Of a stretch of DNA of 64,000 bases, positions 25,315-36,363 are shown piece by piece (the first letter of the stretch is position 1; each line of letters starts with the position of its first letter). The DNA is taken from contig JASGKO010000036.1 in the NCBI GenBank assembly GCA_049840595.1, positions 124,001-188,000 of the forward strand, in the 5' to 3' direction. This DNA comes from JASGKO01 sp049840595 (lineage in GTDB: Bacteria > Verrucomicrobiota > Verrucomicrobiia > Chthoniobacterales > Chthoniobacteraceae). The notes under the pieces were generated by a model that saw nothing but the letters and a program-made list of their open reading frames with translations, was not told the origin of the DNA and searched no databases. The translations under genes were made by a program, and so were the position numbers.

Positions 25315-27024
25315 ATGACCAACCCCACCACAACTGCTGTTGGCGAAAAACCATACACCGCACCCGCCCGTGAAATCTGGGCCTGGGGGATTGGGGCACT
25401 TGCCGCCCATCTGCTGATCCAGACCTATTCGCAGGCCTATAACATTTTCACCCTTGGCTTTGGGCTGAGTCCAGTCCTCGTCAGTTGGTGCATGATGTTA
25501 CCGCGTATTCTGGACGGCATCACCGATCCGATCATTGGCCACCTCTCGGATAACACCCACACGCGCTGGGGCCGACGTAAACCCTATCTCGCAATTGGGG
25601 CAGTTTTTGGAGCGCTTTTTCTTTCCGCGATCTGGTGGGCAAATCCCGCCTGGAATGAGAAAGTGCAGTTCGCATATCTGCTGGCTCTTTGCATTCTTTT
25701 TTACATTGCCTACGGAATCTACGCGATGGCTTGGTCGGCAGTCGGTTATGAGTTGACCGACGATTACAACGAACGCTCGAAGGTCCAGGCGGTCGGCAGT
25801 TTCTTCCTCGCGCTGGTGTCACTGAGCGCTGGTTGGATGTATTGGCTGGCGCTGCGGAACTGTTTCCATGACGGGATCATCACCACCGTCAATAACCTCT
25901 TTAGTGCCGGGTTTGATTATTCAAAGCTATCGGCAACGCTGGCCCACGCATTTCAGGATACTGTAAAAGGATCCAGCAGCGAAGTTTGGGGAATGCGGTG
26001 GATCGCCGCAGGCGTTGGAGTGCTCATCATTTTCTCGGCTCTCGTGGCGGCACGGGGATGCCGTGAAAGGTTCACTCATACCAATCGCAAGCACCCTCCG
26101 ATTGGCGCTGCGATCAAGGAAGCATTTCGCAACAAACCATTCGTCATTATTCAGATGGTTTACATGTTCCAAACCTTCGCCCAACGCTTGGGAGTCGTCG
26201 GATTTCTCGTCTTCATTGGAACCTACTATGTCTGCGAAGGCGATAAGGGGCTTGCCACCAAGGTAATTGGATGGGGAACTACGATTGGCACGGTCTTAGT
26301 CTTTGGTCTCCTGCCGTTGATGAAGCCGATCTCCAAGTGGATTGGAAAAAAAGGAGCCCTCCTGGCCGGAACTTCCATCCTCATGGTCGTTGCATTGCTG
26401 CAGCCATTCACGCTTCGACCGGGGCATCCCTGGTTGCTGCTGGTCCCGCAGTTGATCTTCACGCTGCTCACCCCTTTTTGCTTTACGCTCATCAATGCGA
26501 TCGTGCCCGATGTTTGCGATCTGGATGAACTCCAGTCTGGTCGTCGTCGGGAGGGGCTTTTCGCTGCGGTGATGGGGCTTCTGACCAAGATGGCGATCTC
26601 ACTCAGCACACTGCTGATGGGCTACTTGCTTTTATGGTTTGGGCTGGGAGCAAAAAGCAGCGGAGCGCTGTCCCCCGAGATGTTGCACCGCCTGAATTGG
26701 GTACCTGTCCTGCTCAACATTTTCTTCAACCTTGGCGCACTTGTCTGCACGCTTGTCTTTCCAATGAATGAGGCATCGGCGGCGGAGGTGCGGCGGCAGT
26801 TGGATGAGCGCCGCTTGGCAAAGGCCGGCGCTGGCGAGCCGACCAATGAGGTGTCCGCAGAGTTCGTGCATGAGCACCCGGAAGTGATCGAGCTGGTCGA
26901 AAAGGACTCTTTACTGGAGGTCTTCGGGCAGGAGACACAAAGCAAAGAGGACGGTATCCCAAGTGGCAAAACTTCCTTTCAGAACCCTGGCAAGATTCAG
27001 CCAATTAAAAAAGATTCCAAATAA
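25315..27024 (+). CDS. GPH-family sugar:cation symporter (MelB/XynB-type)
   Basis: 569 aa, about 12 transmembrane helices. MFS/GPH signatures: LPRILDGITDPIIGHLSDNT, then RWGRRKPYLAIGA between helices 2 and 3, and YELTDDYNERSKVQAV in the cytoplasmic loop between TM4 and TM5. The hydrophilic C-terminal tail of about 65 residues is longer than usual. Such symporters carry xylosides, glucuronides or melibiose. The gene starts 17 bases after the large secreted protein and its stop overlaps the ATG of the next GH43 gene by one base (TAATG), so import and hydrolysis are translated together. Confidence 0.9.
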   Translation: MTNPTTTAVGEKPYTAPAREIWAWGIGALAAHLLIQTYSQAYNIFTLGFGLSPVLVSWCMMLPRILDGITDPIIGHLSDNTHTRWGRRKPYLAIGAVFGALFLSAIWWANPAWNEKVQFAYLLALCILFYIAYGIYAMAWSAVGYELTDDYNERSKVQAVGSFFLALVSLSAGWMYWLALRNCFHDGIITTVNNLFSAGFDYSKLSATLAHAFQDTVKGSSSEVWGMRWIAAGVGVLIIFSALVAARGCRERFTHTNRKHPPIGAAIKEAFRNKPFVIIQMVYMFQTFAQRLGVVGFLVFIGTYYVCEGDKGLATKVIGWGTTIGTVLVFGLLPLMKPISKWIGKKGALLAGTSILMVVALLQPFTLRPGHPWLLLVPQLIFTLLTPFCFTLINAIVPDVCDLDELQSGRRREGLFAAVMGLLTKMAISLSTLLMGYLLLWFGLGAKSSGALSPEMLHRLNWVPVLLNIFFNLGALVCTLVFPMNEASAAEVRRQLDERRLAKAGAGEPTNEVSAEFVHEHPEVIELVEKDSLLEVFGQETQSKEDGIPSGKTSFQNPGKIQPIKKDSK

Positions 27025-28671
27025 TGATCCAAAATCCAATCTTGCGCGGCTTCCGACCCGACCCGGCCATTCTACGCCATGGTGATGACTTTTATATTGT
27101 AACCTCGACCTTCGAATGGTTTCCAGGCTTGGAAATTCATCACTCGAAGAGATTTAAAGCACTGGCGTCTTCTGACTCATGCTTTAACCAGAAAGAGCCA
27201 GCTTGATCTTTCTAGGACGGCTCCTTCACATGGAATCTGGGCACCGTGCCTGACTTATAATGAGGGGGAAAAGCTATTTTACCTTTGCTATACCCACGTT
27301 AACAGCCTCACCAGCAACCTCTTCGATCTTGATAATTACCTGGTTACTGCGGCCAGCATCGAGGGGCCATGGTCGGACCCCATTTATTTAAACAGTGGTG
27401 GATTCGATCCCTCGTTCCTGCACGAGGCTGATGGAAGGCAATGGGTTGTTTCCCTGGTTTGGGACTTCCGCGAAGGCTACGAGCATCCCGGCTACATTTG
27501 CCTCCAGGAATATTCCAGCACGGAGAAGCGGCTGATCGGAGAACGCTACGACATCTACCATAGCGTGGAGTTGGGGTGCGTTGAGGGGCCGCACTTGTAT
27601 CGACGCGATGGCTACTACTACCTGATGACAGCCGAAGGCGGCACCGGTTATGGTCATGCCTGCATCGTCTCGCGCGCGCAGAATATCTGCGGACCTTACG
27701 AACCCAGCCCTTACAACCCGCTCTTTACCTCCACGCCCGAGAAATATAACGGCATTGAGCATCTGGATTACAAAAAGCCGTTTCTCTACAATCCGAATTC
27801 TGCGTTGCAGAAGTGTGGACATGGGTCACTTGTGGAAACACAGACTGGAGAATCTTATGTTGCCCACATCTGTGCCCGCCCGTTGCTTCCGGAACTTCGA
27901 TGTTTGCTGGGGCGCGAGACGGCCTTACAGAAAGTCGAATGGACTGAAGATCGGTGGCTAAGACTCGCGGGAGGAGGGCAACTGGCACAGTTGGAAGTGA
28001 CGCCGCCGACTCTTCCCGAAATTGGCTTTGAACCGCAACCGCCGCGGGACGATTTCGACAGTCCAATTCTGGATCCGGAGTGGTGTTCGCTTCGCCATTC
28101 GGTGGATGAATCTTGGGCATCGCTTACTGCACGATCGGGATACCTGCGATTGCATGGGCGGGAGTCGCTCTGTTCACGAAATAAGGTCAGCCTGATTGCC
28201 CGGCGCATTCAGTCATTCCATTTCCAGGCAGAGACGTGCATCGAATTCGAGCCGGAAAACTTCCAGCAAATGGCCGGCTTGGTCTGTCTTTACGATGATA
28301 TCAATCACTACTATCTGCGCATTTACTATAGCGATTCCTTGAAATCACGCTGCCTTGGATTGATGAGCGCGGACAATGGAGTGCGCTCCGAACACTTGGA
28401 CAGCCGGGTTGCCATTCCAGGACAAGGCCGCGTCTATCTCAAGGTGATCGTCCATGAGAAGGAGATGGCTTTTAAATACTCGCTAAATGGTACGAATTGG
28501 CTGGCGATTGGTCCGGTATTCGATGCCTCCAAACTGTCGGACGAATACTGCGCCAGCGGACAATTCACCGGGGCGTTTGTTGGGATTACCGCGCAAGACT
28601 TTTACCTGAGACGAAGCCACGCGGACTTCGACTACTTCGAATATTCGGAATGCACCGCCAACCACAGATAA
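27024..28671 (+). CDS. Glycoside hydrolase family 43 beta-xylosidase-like, frameshifted
   Basis: The first 40 codons (IQNPILRGFRPDPAILRHGD with the catalytic base Asp) are in one frame and the rest in another. Removing one base near 27146-27151 restores HSRDLKHWRLLTHALTRKSQ and a single 548-aa enzyme. The remaining catalytic residues are intact: GGFDPSFLHEADG (Asp) and GCVEGPHLYR (Glu). The C-terminal beta-sandwich has FQQMAGLVCLYDDINHYYLR. It is close to the enzyme at 12779. The clean +1 nucleotide suggests a sequencing error or a very recent mutation. No signal peptide; cytoplasmic, coupled to the transporter gene. Confidence 0.85.
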
Positions 28672-28683
28672 ATCCAGAAAACG

Positions 28684-29466
28684 ATGAAAATCAAAACCCA
28701 TAACAAGCCGCGCCTCCGGCATGCCCGCTGGTACATCACGATTGCAACCGCCCTGGGGCTGAGCCCTTGGGCTTGTGGCCAGGCGTTTTACGAGCAACGC
28801 TTCAATGATCCGGGCCAGGTCGAATTCAAAGATGGCGCTGGACAGGGGCCGGATGGCTCCGGTGTTTCAGGAAAGCCTGAAGACAAGGCTTACAGCGTGG
28901 ATACCTCATCGTCGCCGAAAGCATTGGCCGTCATACCGCCACTGCAAGCCCCCAAGGGCGGTGATGAATTGACGGTCACCGCTTGGTATAAGCCGCGCGG
29001 AGATGTATCCACACTTTACAGCGCATACGGCTCGGTTCTCATCTGGGACCAGTCGAAGAGCCAATGGATCTGGCGTGTCGAAGCAAAATTGTCAGATCCG
29101 CAGTCGAAAATGTATTGGTTTTACTCAGGCAAACCGCCGCTTTCGAACTGGGTGCCTTCCGGCCAATGGACATTCGTTGCGCTGGTCTGGGACAGAGCGG
29201 CAGGCAAGGCCACATTTTATCAGGGAAACAAAACCTCGGAAGTCGTGCTGGCGCGCGAAATGACTCGAAATGAAAAAGTCGAGCCGCTCGATTTTTCGAG
29301 ATATCCGAGGAACGTCATCGGCAATGATCGAACGTCAACGGATCGAGCGTTCGATGGTGAAATTGACAATGTCCGTTTTTTCTCGGGCGCGCTTCATCTG
29401 GAGGCCATTGAGAAAATCCGAAAGGCTGATGTGAATAACGAACCGGTCAATCTTCCCGCCATATAA
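28684..29466 (+). CDS. Secreted LamG/concanavalin-A-like lectin protein
   Basis: 260 aa. The N-terminal signal sequence is Arg/Lys-rich (RLRHARWYITIATALGL), cleaved around CGQA. The rest is one LamG-like jelly roll: DELTVTAWYKPRGDVSTLYS, WTFVALVWDRAAGKATFYQ, and AFDGEIDNVRFFSGALHLEA. This is the usual carbohydrate- or ligand-binding fold of secreted proteins in such loci. It starts 12 bases after the GH43 stop, so it belongs to the same operon. Confidence 0.85.
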   Translation: MKIKTHNKPRLRHARWYITIATALGLSPWACGQAFYEQRFNDPGQVEFKDGAGQGPDGSGVSGKPEDKAYSVDTSSSPKALAVIPPLQAPKGGDELTVTAWYKPRGDVSTLYSAYGSVLIWDQSKSQWIWRVEAKLSDPQSKMYWFYSGKPPLSNWVPSGQWTFVALVWDRAAGKATFYQGNKTSEVVLAREMTRNEKVEPLDFSRYPRNVIGNDRTSTDRAFDGEIDNVRFFSGALHLEAIEKIRKADVNNEPVNLPAI

Positions 29467-29587
29467 TGATCTCCTGAAGTAACCGCCGAACCGCCTTGGC
29501 GGCGCCTGCTCAAGGGCACAACTGCTTCTTGCGCTAAAGTCATCGTACCGACGTGCCTCATCCGAATAACTGCTCAGTGTCTCGATC

Positions 29588-31933
29588 ATGAAAGAAAATC
29601 AAAAAACCCGCAGTCGCTCCAACCGCTGGCTCTTGCCACTTCTACTTTTGCTGCTTGGCGCGGCTTTCGACTACGCCAAAGCGGAGATGGTAGATCAGCC
29701 CACGGCGGTTGAGGACGAAGTCACCTTTGGGGACGTCTCTTCCGAGCAAAAACATGAACTGAAAGCGGAGTTGAGCGAAGTATTTCAAGGAGGGCTGGAG
29801 CAGCCTGCTCGCAAGCTCCTGCCTGGCGGTGCGCATCCATGGGAAGGGGGAACGCTGGAGTGGACCATGAAGGTCGATCCGAAGGTTCAGAACTACGTCA
29901 CCGTAAAACTGTGGGGTTCGGATCATGGCGTGGATTCGGGGCGGCTCATGCTGTTCGTAAACGGACTCCAACTCGGCTATCGGATCGAGAGTGATTACGA
30001 TGTGCTGAACCAGTGCGATGAAGAACCACTGGCCCCCGGTCGCTTTGTCTATGTTACCCTTCCGCTTCCGCCGAAGCTTACGGATGGAAAGACCAGCCTC
30101 GACTTGAAAATAGTTTCGCTTGGTTCGATGTGGTATTACGGAGCAACCTTTGAGAAGGAGCAGCGGAACCTAACGGAGCCGACGCGAGGAATTTACCGCG
30201 CCTACACGCATACCGCTCCACGCTTTGCCCCGGATGCCTCGGAGAAGCAGGGGGAGACGCCGACGGCTAGTCCACAACCCGCATCTGGAGACGAGGTGAT
30301 CTCGAACACAGCAGAAATTGTTAAGGTGCGCCTGACGAAGCTGCTAGAGGTAAAGACGAGTCGTCACGATCGGAAGGCACGGAACGCAGAGGTCTTGCTA
30401 CTCGGCGAGGCTTATAAAACCCGCTGGACGCCTGCCTTTCATAATCCTCAAGCCATCGAGCAGATCATCCGCGATGGCGATGCCATGGCGGACGACTCTG
30501 CCAGGGATGCAAATTATGCCGGTGCGGACTGGTCTGGCGCAGGTCCGCTCGGACAGGCCATCATGCAGACGTGGCCGGACATCGGTAACGAAATGGAAGC
30601 CAAAATCAAGGCGGGGGATACGGAACTGCCTCGCGGGCGGGCATGGGCTGATGCCCTACAGAAAAGTGTGGATTACTGGCGCTCCCACCGCCGCTCCTAC
30701 ACCAACCAATCCATGATCGTGGATGCCAACATCTATACTGCGAACCGTGCGCTTCAACTCATCGATGCGAGTCGAGCCATACCCGAAGCCAGAGCGCTGC
30801 ACTTCCTTTACCAAGCGACAGGAATTGAACCTTGGTTGGGCAGTGATCTGCCGGGTGGCGGCAGCGAAAAGCCTTATGGTGATCACTATTACCTCGTTAC
30901 CCGCAAAGGACTTTCGCGCGAGCTGGGCTATGTCGGCACGTACGGCGAAACAATCCTCTCGTTTACTCGTGATATGGCGGTGCTGACCGGGGACGAAAAG
31001 CTGCGCGAGCAACTTCGCAAGCTTCAAGAGGCGCGGTGGTATTTTCGTTATCCCGGATTCGACGCCAGCGGCAATCGCTGCATGAAACTCGTCAGTGAAA
31101 TTGATAACCGCACCGCGCATTACCCGCTATCAGGCAGTGCGTATAATGCACCGGGGATTCGCGAAGCATGGTGGATGGAAACTGCCGCGTTGCTCCCGGA
31201 TGACCCCAAAATTGTTGGAGTCGCTCAGCAATCGGTGGAGGATGGACAATACTTTGCCTATGTCGCCAGTCGCCTCAAAGACCCTGATACGTTGGGAATG
31301 ATGCGGAATGCTGACGAATGGGCGGCGGTTGCCAAACTGCCTCCAAGCCAATTCCGGTTACCCGCTACACCAGGGCAGCCCGATTTCGTTTTTGCCGATG
31401 AAGAGAATGGCGTCCTCGCCCTGAAACACGCTGAGACCTGCCTGTTTATCAACTTATACTATCGCGCCGAGCATGCCGTGAATCGGGTGGCGCGGGTTTT
31501 TGAACTGACGCCAAGCATCACTAGGCTTGCCACCGTGCGTCCGGAGGTGGAAGTGATCGAAAGCGGCAAAACCTATGAGCGTCCAGACTGGATCGACCGG
31601 CTTCGAGAAAAGGGCAATCCGCCACCGGGGGAGGAGATTCACCAGGCATGGGCCGGGGATACGATGCCTGTTTCCAAGCGTCCCGATGATGCAAAATCGC
31701 CAGCGTATGGCGACTGGGGACCGTTTCTTGGCAAGGCCGCTTTTTATTCTCTTTGCTATGGCGACTATCTCATCGGGATGAACACGACCGAAGATCACTC
31801 CTATACGCTTCATATCCCACCAAGTTCCCATCCGGGGGTGGAGCTGATTTCCGGTAAGAAAATGGATCTCAACAACCGTGACGTCGCGGTTCCTCCGCTT
31901 TCAACCGTCGTAATCTATCTTGGAAAACGCTGA
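29588..31933 (+). CDS. Large secreted protein of unknown function, paralogue of the 20816 gene
   Basis: 781 aa. Signal peptide: a basic leader, then WLLPLLLLLLGAAFDYAKA. Residues about 55-780 parallel residues 225-1000 of the 1493-aa protein: GGLEQPARKLLP, a VDPKVQNYVTVKLWGSD CBM-like strand, RGIYRAYTHTAPRFAP, IEPWLGSDLPGGGSEKPYGD, and LSRELGYVGTYGE, then PGQPDFVFADEENGVLALKH. The shared blocks are spaced alike, indicating one fold. There are no FN3 or TSP3 modules here. Neither GH nor PL family is recognised by eye; clustered conserved Asp/Glu/His in the GSDLPGGG and DEE(N/S)GVLA blocks are candidate active-site residues. Confidence 0.8.
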   Translation: MKENQKTRSRSNRWLLPLLLLLLGAAFDYAKAEMVDQPTAVEDEVTFGDVSSEQKHELKAELSEVFQGGLEQPARKLLPGGAHPWEGGTLEWTMKVDPKVQNYVTVKLWGSDHGVDSGRLMLFVNGLQLGYRIESDYDVLNQCDEEPLAPGRFVYVTLPLPPKLTDGKTSLDLKIVSLGSMWYYGATFEKEQRNLTEPTRGIYRAYTHTAPRFAPDASEKQGETPTASPQPASGDEVISNTAEIVKVRLTKLLEVKTSRHDRKARNAEVLLLGEAYKTRWTPAFHNPQAIEQIIRDGDAMADDSARDANYAGADWSGAGPLGQAIMQTWPDIGNEMEAKIKAGDTELPRGRAWADALQKSVDYWRSHRRSYTNQSMIVDANIYTANRALQLIDASRAIPEARALHFLYQATGIEPWLGSDLPGGGSEKPYGDHYYLVTRKGLSRELGYVGTYGETILSFTRDMAVLTGDEKLREQLRKLQEARWYFRYPGFDASGNRCMKLVSEIDNRTAHYPLSGSAYNAPGIREAWWMETAALLPDDPKIVGVAQQSVEDGQYFAYVASRLKDPDTLGMMRNADEWAAVAKLPPSQFRLPATPGQPDFVFADEENGVLALKHAETCLFINLYYRAEHAVNRVARVFELTPSITRLATVRPEVEVIESGKTYERPDWIDRLREKGNPPPGEEIHQAWAGDTMPVSKRPDDAKSPAYGDWGPFLGKAAFYSLCYGDYLIGMNTTEDHSYTLHIPPSSHPGVELISGKKMDLNNRDVAVPPLSTVVIYLGKR

Positions 31934-32382
31934 TTCTGAATTTATAACGGTCTGTTTAACAGCGGAAAATTTAGCGGAGCATGCAAGGGCTGCCAGTTCG
32001 AGCATGTTGTAAAGGGCGAACCAGCCGCCCGTTCCAGTTCTCCACTCCCTTGATGCCGAGAAGCTGGCCTGCCTTTCCATCGGTCCCAGATCGCATGGAT
32101 TAGGGATTTCGTCCCGCTCTGGCTTCTCCAGTGCGGGGTCCCTCGCCGTCTGCTCAATTATTTCACCGGCTTTTGAGCGAACCGATAGAGAGCTGTTTTC
32201 GCCCAGATTTTCATGGCAAAGATGGCCCATTAAGTCAAACGCATGACTTAATGACCGTTTCCATATCCATCGGAAGAAATTAGGTTGCAGGTGTCGTCAG
32301 ACTTCGTTTCAGACCCTCTGCTCCAGCCCAGCTACCGCATGCCTCTCCCTCCATGGAAATCCATCGAAAAACCGTGATCAAG
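31934..32382. other. Gene-free spacer with a perfect 10-bp palindrome
   Basis: No gene is convincing. CATTAAGTCA (32228-32237) and TGACTTAATG (32244-32253) form a perfect 10-bp inverted repeat around AACGCA. It lies about 130 bases upstream of the Verru_Chthon_A-like gene and is a plausible operator. There is no T-run, so it is not a terminator. Confidence 0.45.
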
Positions 32383-35300
32383 ATGAGCCGCTCCGCAAAT
32401 CATTCTTTCGGGTCATTTCGCCAGTTTTGTCCGATCAGTAGCCATAAGAGCGGTGTGGCTCTGATCATCGTATTGGCATTCGTGGTTCTTCTCACGGGTC
32501 TGGTTGTCGCGTATTTCTCCCGGGCTCTGTCTGACCGCCAGGTTTCCACGAGCAGTGCGAACCAGACCAAAGTGCAACTCTTTACGCAAGGTGCCGTGGT
32601 GGCGATTATTGATGATCTGAAACAGGAAGTCGCGGCGGGATCCACGATTACTGCTCCTTCTCCGGCGCCGCAATCGGGCAGCGTATATGCACCCAGCAGT
32701 CCACAAACCGCCGTGCCAGCCAGAGTGTTAACGGCAAATGAACTCGCCGATTCTTCATTGAATAATCTCGTCAAACAAAGCCTCTGTATTGGGGGGAGCA
32801 GCCAGCCTTTTTTTACGGGAACAAATTATAATTCAACGGCCTATCCTCCCAGTGCTCGTGCGGCAAATGTTGCGTCGGATTCGCCCTCTTTGAATGGTCG
32901 TTCTGTATCGGCGGCACGTTGGAACAAGCCTCTCTTTCTCGAGGCAACATCTCCTGCGAACCTCAAGCCAAAAAGTGCCCAATTTCAGGTGCCTTATTGG
33001 ATTCTCGTTACTCGCAATGGCAACAATATTTCGGGAAGCAGTTTGCCTGCGACAGCAATTAGCCGGGGCAGCAAATACACTGGGACTGCGTCCATTGATG
33101 GTGGGGTCGTCGTAGGACGCTATGCCTACAATATTTATGACGAAGGCGAGCTTTTGGACGCCAATGTGGCTGGCTACCCTTCCACTTCCACCAGCAGTCA
33201 TACGAAATACAAGCCCGCATCGTCCTATGCGGACTTGTCTCAGATTTTCGCCGCCAATGGCACCAAATACGCAGACCAAATTGTAGGCTGGCGCAACTAT
33301 ACGAGTGCACAACCCGCAGGCGCGCTGCCAGGCTTTACCTTCAGCGGAAATGGCCCCGGCAGCGGGGAAGATAATTACTATAACTTTGTCATTGGAAACA
33401 CCATCGGATTTTTAAGGACCGGCAACACCGCGCTTTCATCCAACGGGCAGTCCGATCATCTCTTTACCAGCCGCGAGCAGTTGATTTCATTTCTAACCAG
33501 TCTTTCAAGCACCGGCGATGCTCAAAATGCACTTCAATATCTGACCACTTTCAGCCGTGATCTCAACCAGCCTTCCTATGTGCCTGCGAATGGAATTGGT
33601 GGTCCCAAGGTTCTAACGATTGGCAGCGGTGGTAATTTCGAACTTGGCGATCCTGCCGGAAAGCCGGGCCCCGGAAAAGACAGTTTGGTAAATCCCTCTC
33701 TGCTCACGGTGAGGGTGCTGACCACAAAGACTGGAGGGCGAAATAATGGGGCCGATTTGCTTCAGGGCGAACCTCTCATTAAAAAGCGGTTTTCACTGAG
33801 ACGTCTGGCCTGGCTAACTTACAAGGGGCCGAGTAAGGGAAAAACGGGAGCGGACATTGATGATTTGAAAAACAATTTTGGGTTTACGCAAGCCTTCCTG
33901 GATCAGGGCATTGATAACGGCGATGCCAACGATAACATTGAAAAATACTTCGGCTTGAAATGGAATGCGGGTGGATTTTGGTCTTATGATGTCCACGCTG
34001 GTGGTTCGGGTATCAAGAGGCTGGACGAAGTGCAGGCGGAAAATCGTGAACCGGACTTTTTCGAATTACTAAAAGCCACCATTAGTGCTGGGGCTCTGGG
34101 GAAATCGGGTTCCCAAGGTGGGAACCTGCCTGCTTATGGAGCCCAATTCACTCGAGATAGTTCGATCGATATCCAGGTGATTCAGATTGGAGCCAATATC
34201 ATCGATCAATTCGATGTGGATGGTTACCCAACCCGAATTCAATTCACTCCCAGCGGCCTGGCAACCAAGGAGATCCGCGGGGTTGAAAATCTCCCCTATC
34301 TATACTGCACACGAACTTCGGTCTGGGTGATTAAAAATCCAAGCCCCATGCCCGCCAATGTTTACAATCAGACGCAGAGTCCGCAGACTCCCATCGTCGA
34401 TCCGGGAACGGCTATCTTGATCCAGGAGCCGGAAATCTGGAACCCGCACAACTATAATTCAGCGGATTTGAATCGTTCGTTGGGCAATCCGCCGGCCAGC
34501 CTCCATTTTTATGCCTGCCACGGTGCTCCCGCTTTGCCTCCGGCGACGACGGATACTTCCAATGTGTTTTATGTAAGAAGCAAAGCTTTTGATCCGGTGA
34601 CTCAAGCTTATGTCAGGTACCTCCTCCATTGTCGCGAACGCTTAGTCCCGCCAATACCCAGATGGATTTTTCCAATGGTCCTGATCTCTATCGAGAGCCC
34701 ACCTTGCTGGTTAAAGCCGGTGCCAACGGGGCTGGGGTCGGAAGCAATCTTTCAGCGCCCGGCTTTCAGACAGCATGCACTACAGACGGTTTGACTACCA
34801 CCGAAAATGGCATTCAGGTGAGTGGCGGCCCAGCAAGCCAATATGGGGCCTCGGAACCCTTACCGGCTGGGTATTATGTGGGAATCTACTTGGGGAAGGC
34901 TCCGATCATCTGGAATAGTAATCCGCCCACTACCCCCACGAAAACTTACACCGCCGGAACAATGGTTGTGAACGATGGATCCGCAGCGAATTTCCTCAGT
35001 TCCACATTTCCGGAGGTGACATATCAAGTGCTTTGTGAAAATCCAAACGGCCCCTCGGGAAGCTCCGAAGTTTACGACGAGAAGTATTGCATTTCCGCCA
35101 ACGAAAGTTCCATTCCGTACAACACACGGTCGTTACTTGCTCCAGACTTTTATCCTCAGCAGATCGTGGGTGGATGGGCCAGGGCGACGACCGGCTTCGA
35201 TCCCCGCACCAGCCGGTTTGGTCTTCAATATGACCGGGTTGACAATGGCAACAAACAAAACGAGTTGCCTCCCGGGAATTCGAGCCAGGGCACGCCCAGT

Positions 35301-36363
35301 GTCCAGTGGATTGATCTGGCCCATAATGTTGTTCCAACTATGCGCCCGGATAACAGTGCCGGATATGGGTTGAGTCCAAATAGCGCGGCTGTTCCTCCCT
35401 GCAATGGGACGCAAGGTTGGTATGGAGTTTGGAGTGCTTCGCAACAGCCGCTTCGGTATGGGCTCTTTGCGCAAAATTCGACTACGGCTCCCAATGATCG
35501 AAAGCGCTTCAGTTCGGATTCGAATGTTATCGGTTCCACAGCTGCTCAATGCTACGCCGACGCAGATGGCGTGGTTCGTCGAGCCATGGCGGCCTATACC
35601 GATACGACAAAGTCCACCCCCGACGGAACGGCAGGTCAGCCGCTGGCAACCTCCTTCATTGCTCCATTGGAAGCGCGTCAGAAGGAGAGTCGGCCAGGTC
35701 ATTCTTAATCGTCCATTTCTCACGGTTGGTGAACTGGGATATGTTTTTTCGGATACGCCATGGAAGAACCTGGATTTTTCAACTCCAGAAAGCGGTTTTG
35801 CTCCTTTGCTGGACGCCTTTTGCATCAACGACACCGATAATGCCGATGGGGTGGTAGCCGGAAAGGTCAACTTAAACACGAGGCAAGCACCTGTGCTACA
35901 AGCGATTTTGAGTGGTGCTTATAAGGATGAATACGGTGGTCACGCCGCTCCGTTGACGACCGTGGAAGCGCAGACCCTTGCCACGGCTCTGATCACGAGG
36001 ACAACCACGACCAGTAAAGGGCCGCTCACGAATCTTGGTGACTTGGTCGGTAAGTGGAAATCTGGCTCTGGAGCCACTGCGGTCTATGATGGATATAGCG
36101 CCGATCTAACCAGCACGGACGTTTACACCAACAACATCTCTCGCTACCGGGAGAGCGCGATTCGGGCACTGGCCACGGCGGGGCAGACCCGCGTTTGGAA
36201 TCTGATGATTGATGTGGTGGCACAGACGGGAAGATATCCTCAATCCGCCACGACTTTGGATAAGTTTATGGTGGAGGGAGAACAACGCTACTGGGTTCAC
36301 GTGGCCATCGATCGATTAACCGGCAACGTCGTAGATAAGCAAATTGAAGTCGTCAAAGAATGA
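32383..36363 (+). CDS. Verru_Chthon cassette protein A-like pseudopilin-family protein, doubly frameshifted
   Basis: The reading frame is broken twice, but the pieces join into one protein of about 1326 aa (start 32383; an ATG at 32353 is in frame). N-terminus: SGVALIIVLAFVVLLTGLVV followed by YFSRALSDRQVSTSSANQTK, a prepilin-like hydrophobic helix with polar follow-on, as in the Verru_Chthon cassette A family of Verrucomicrobia. The middle has many GSG/NG loops. The C-terminus (RYWVHVAIDRLTGNVVDKQI) resembles the final beta-domain of GspK-type minor pseudopilins. A one-base loss near 34600-34625 and a one-base gain near 35675-35690 compensate. Function likely in a pilus-like or secretion assembly. 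Its stop overlaps the next gene (ATGA). Confidence 0.75.
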
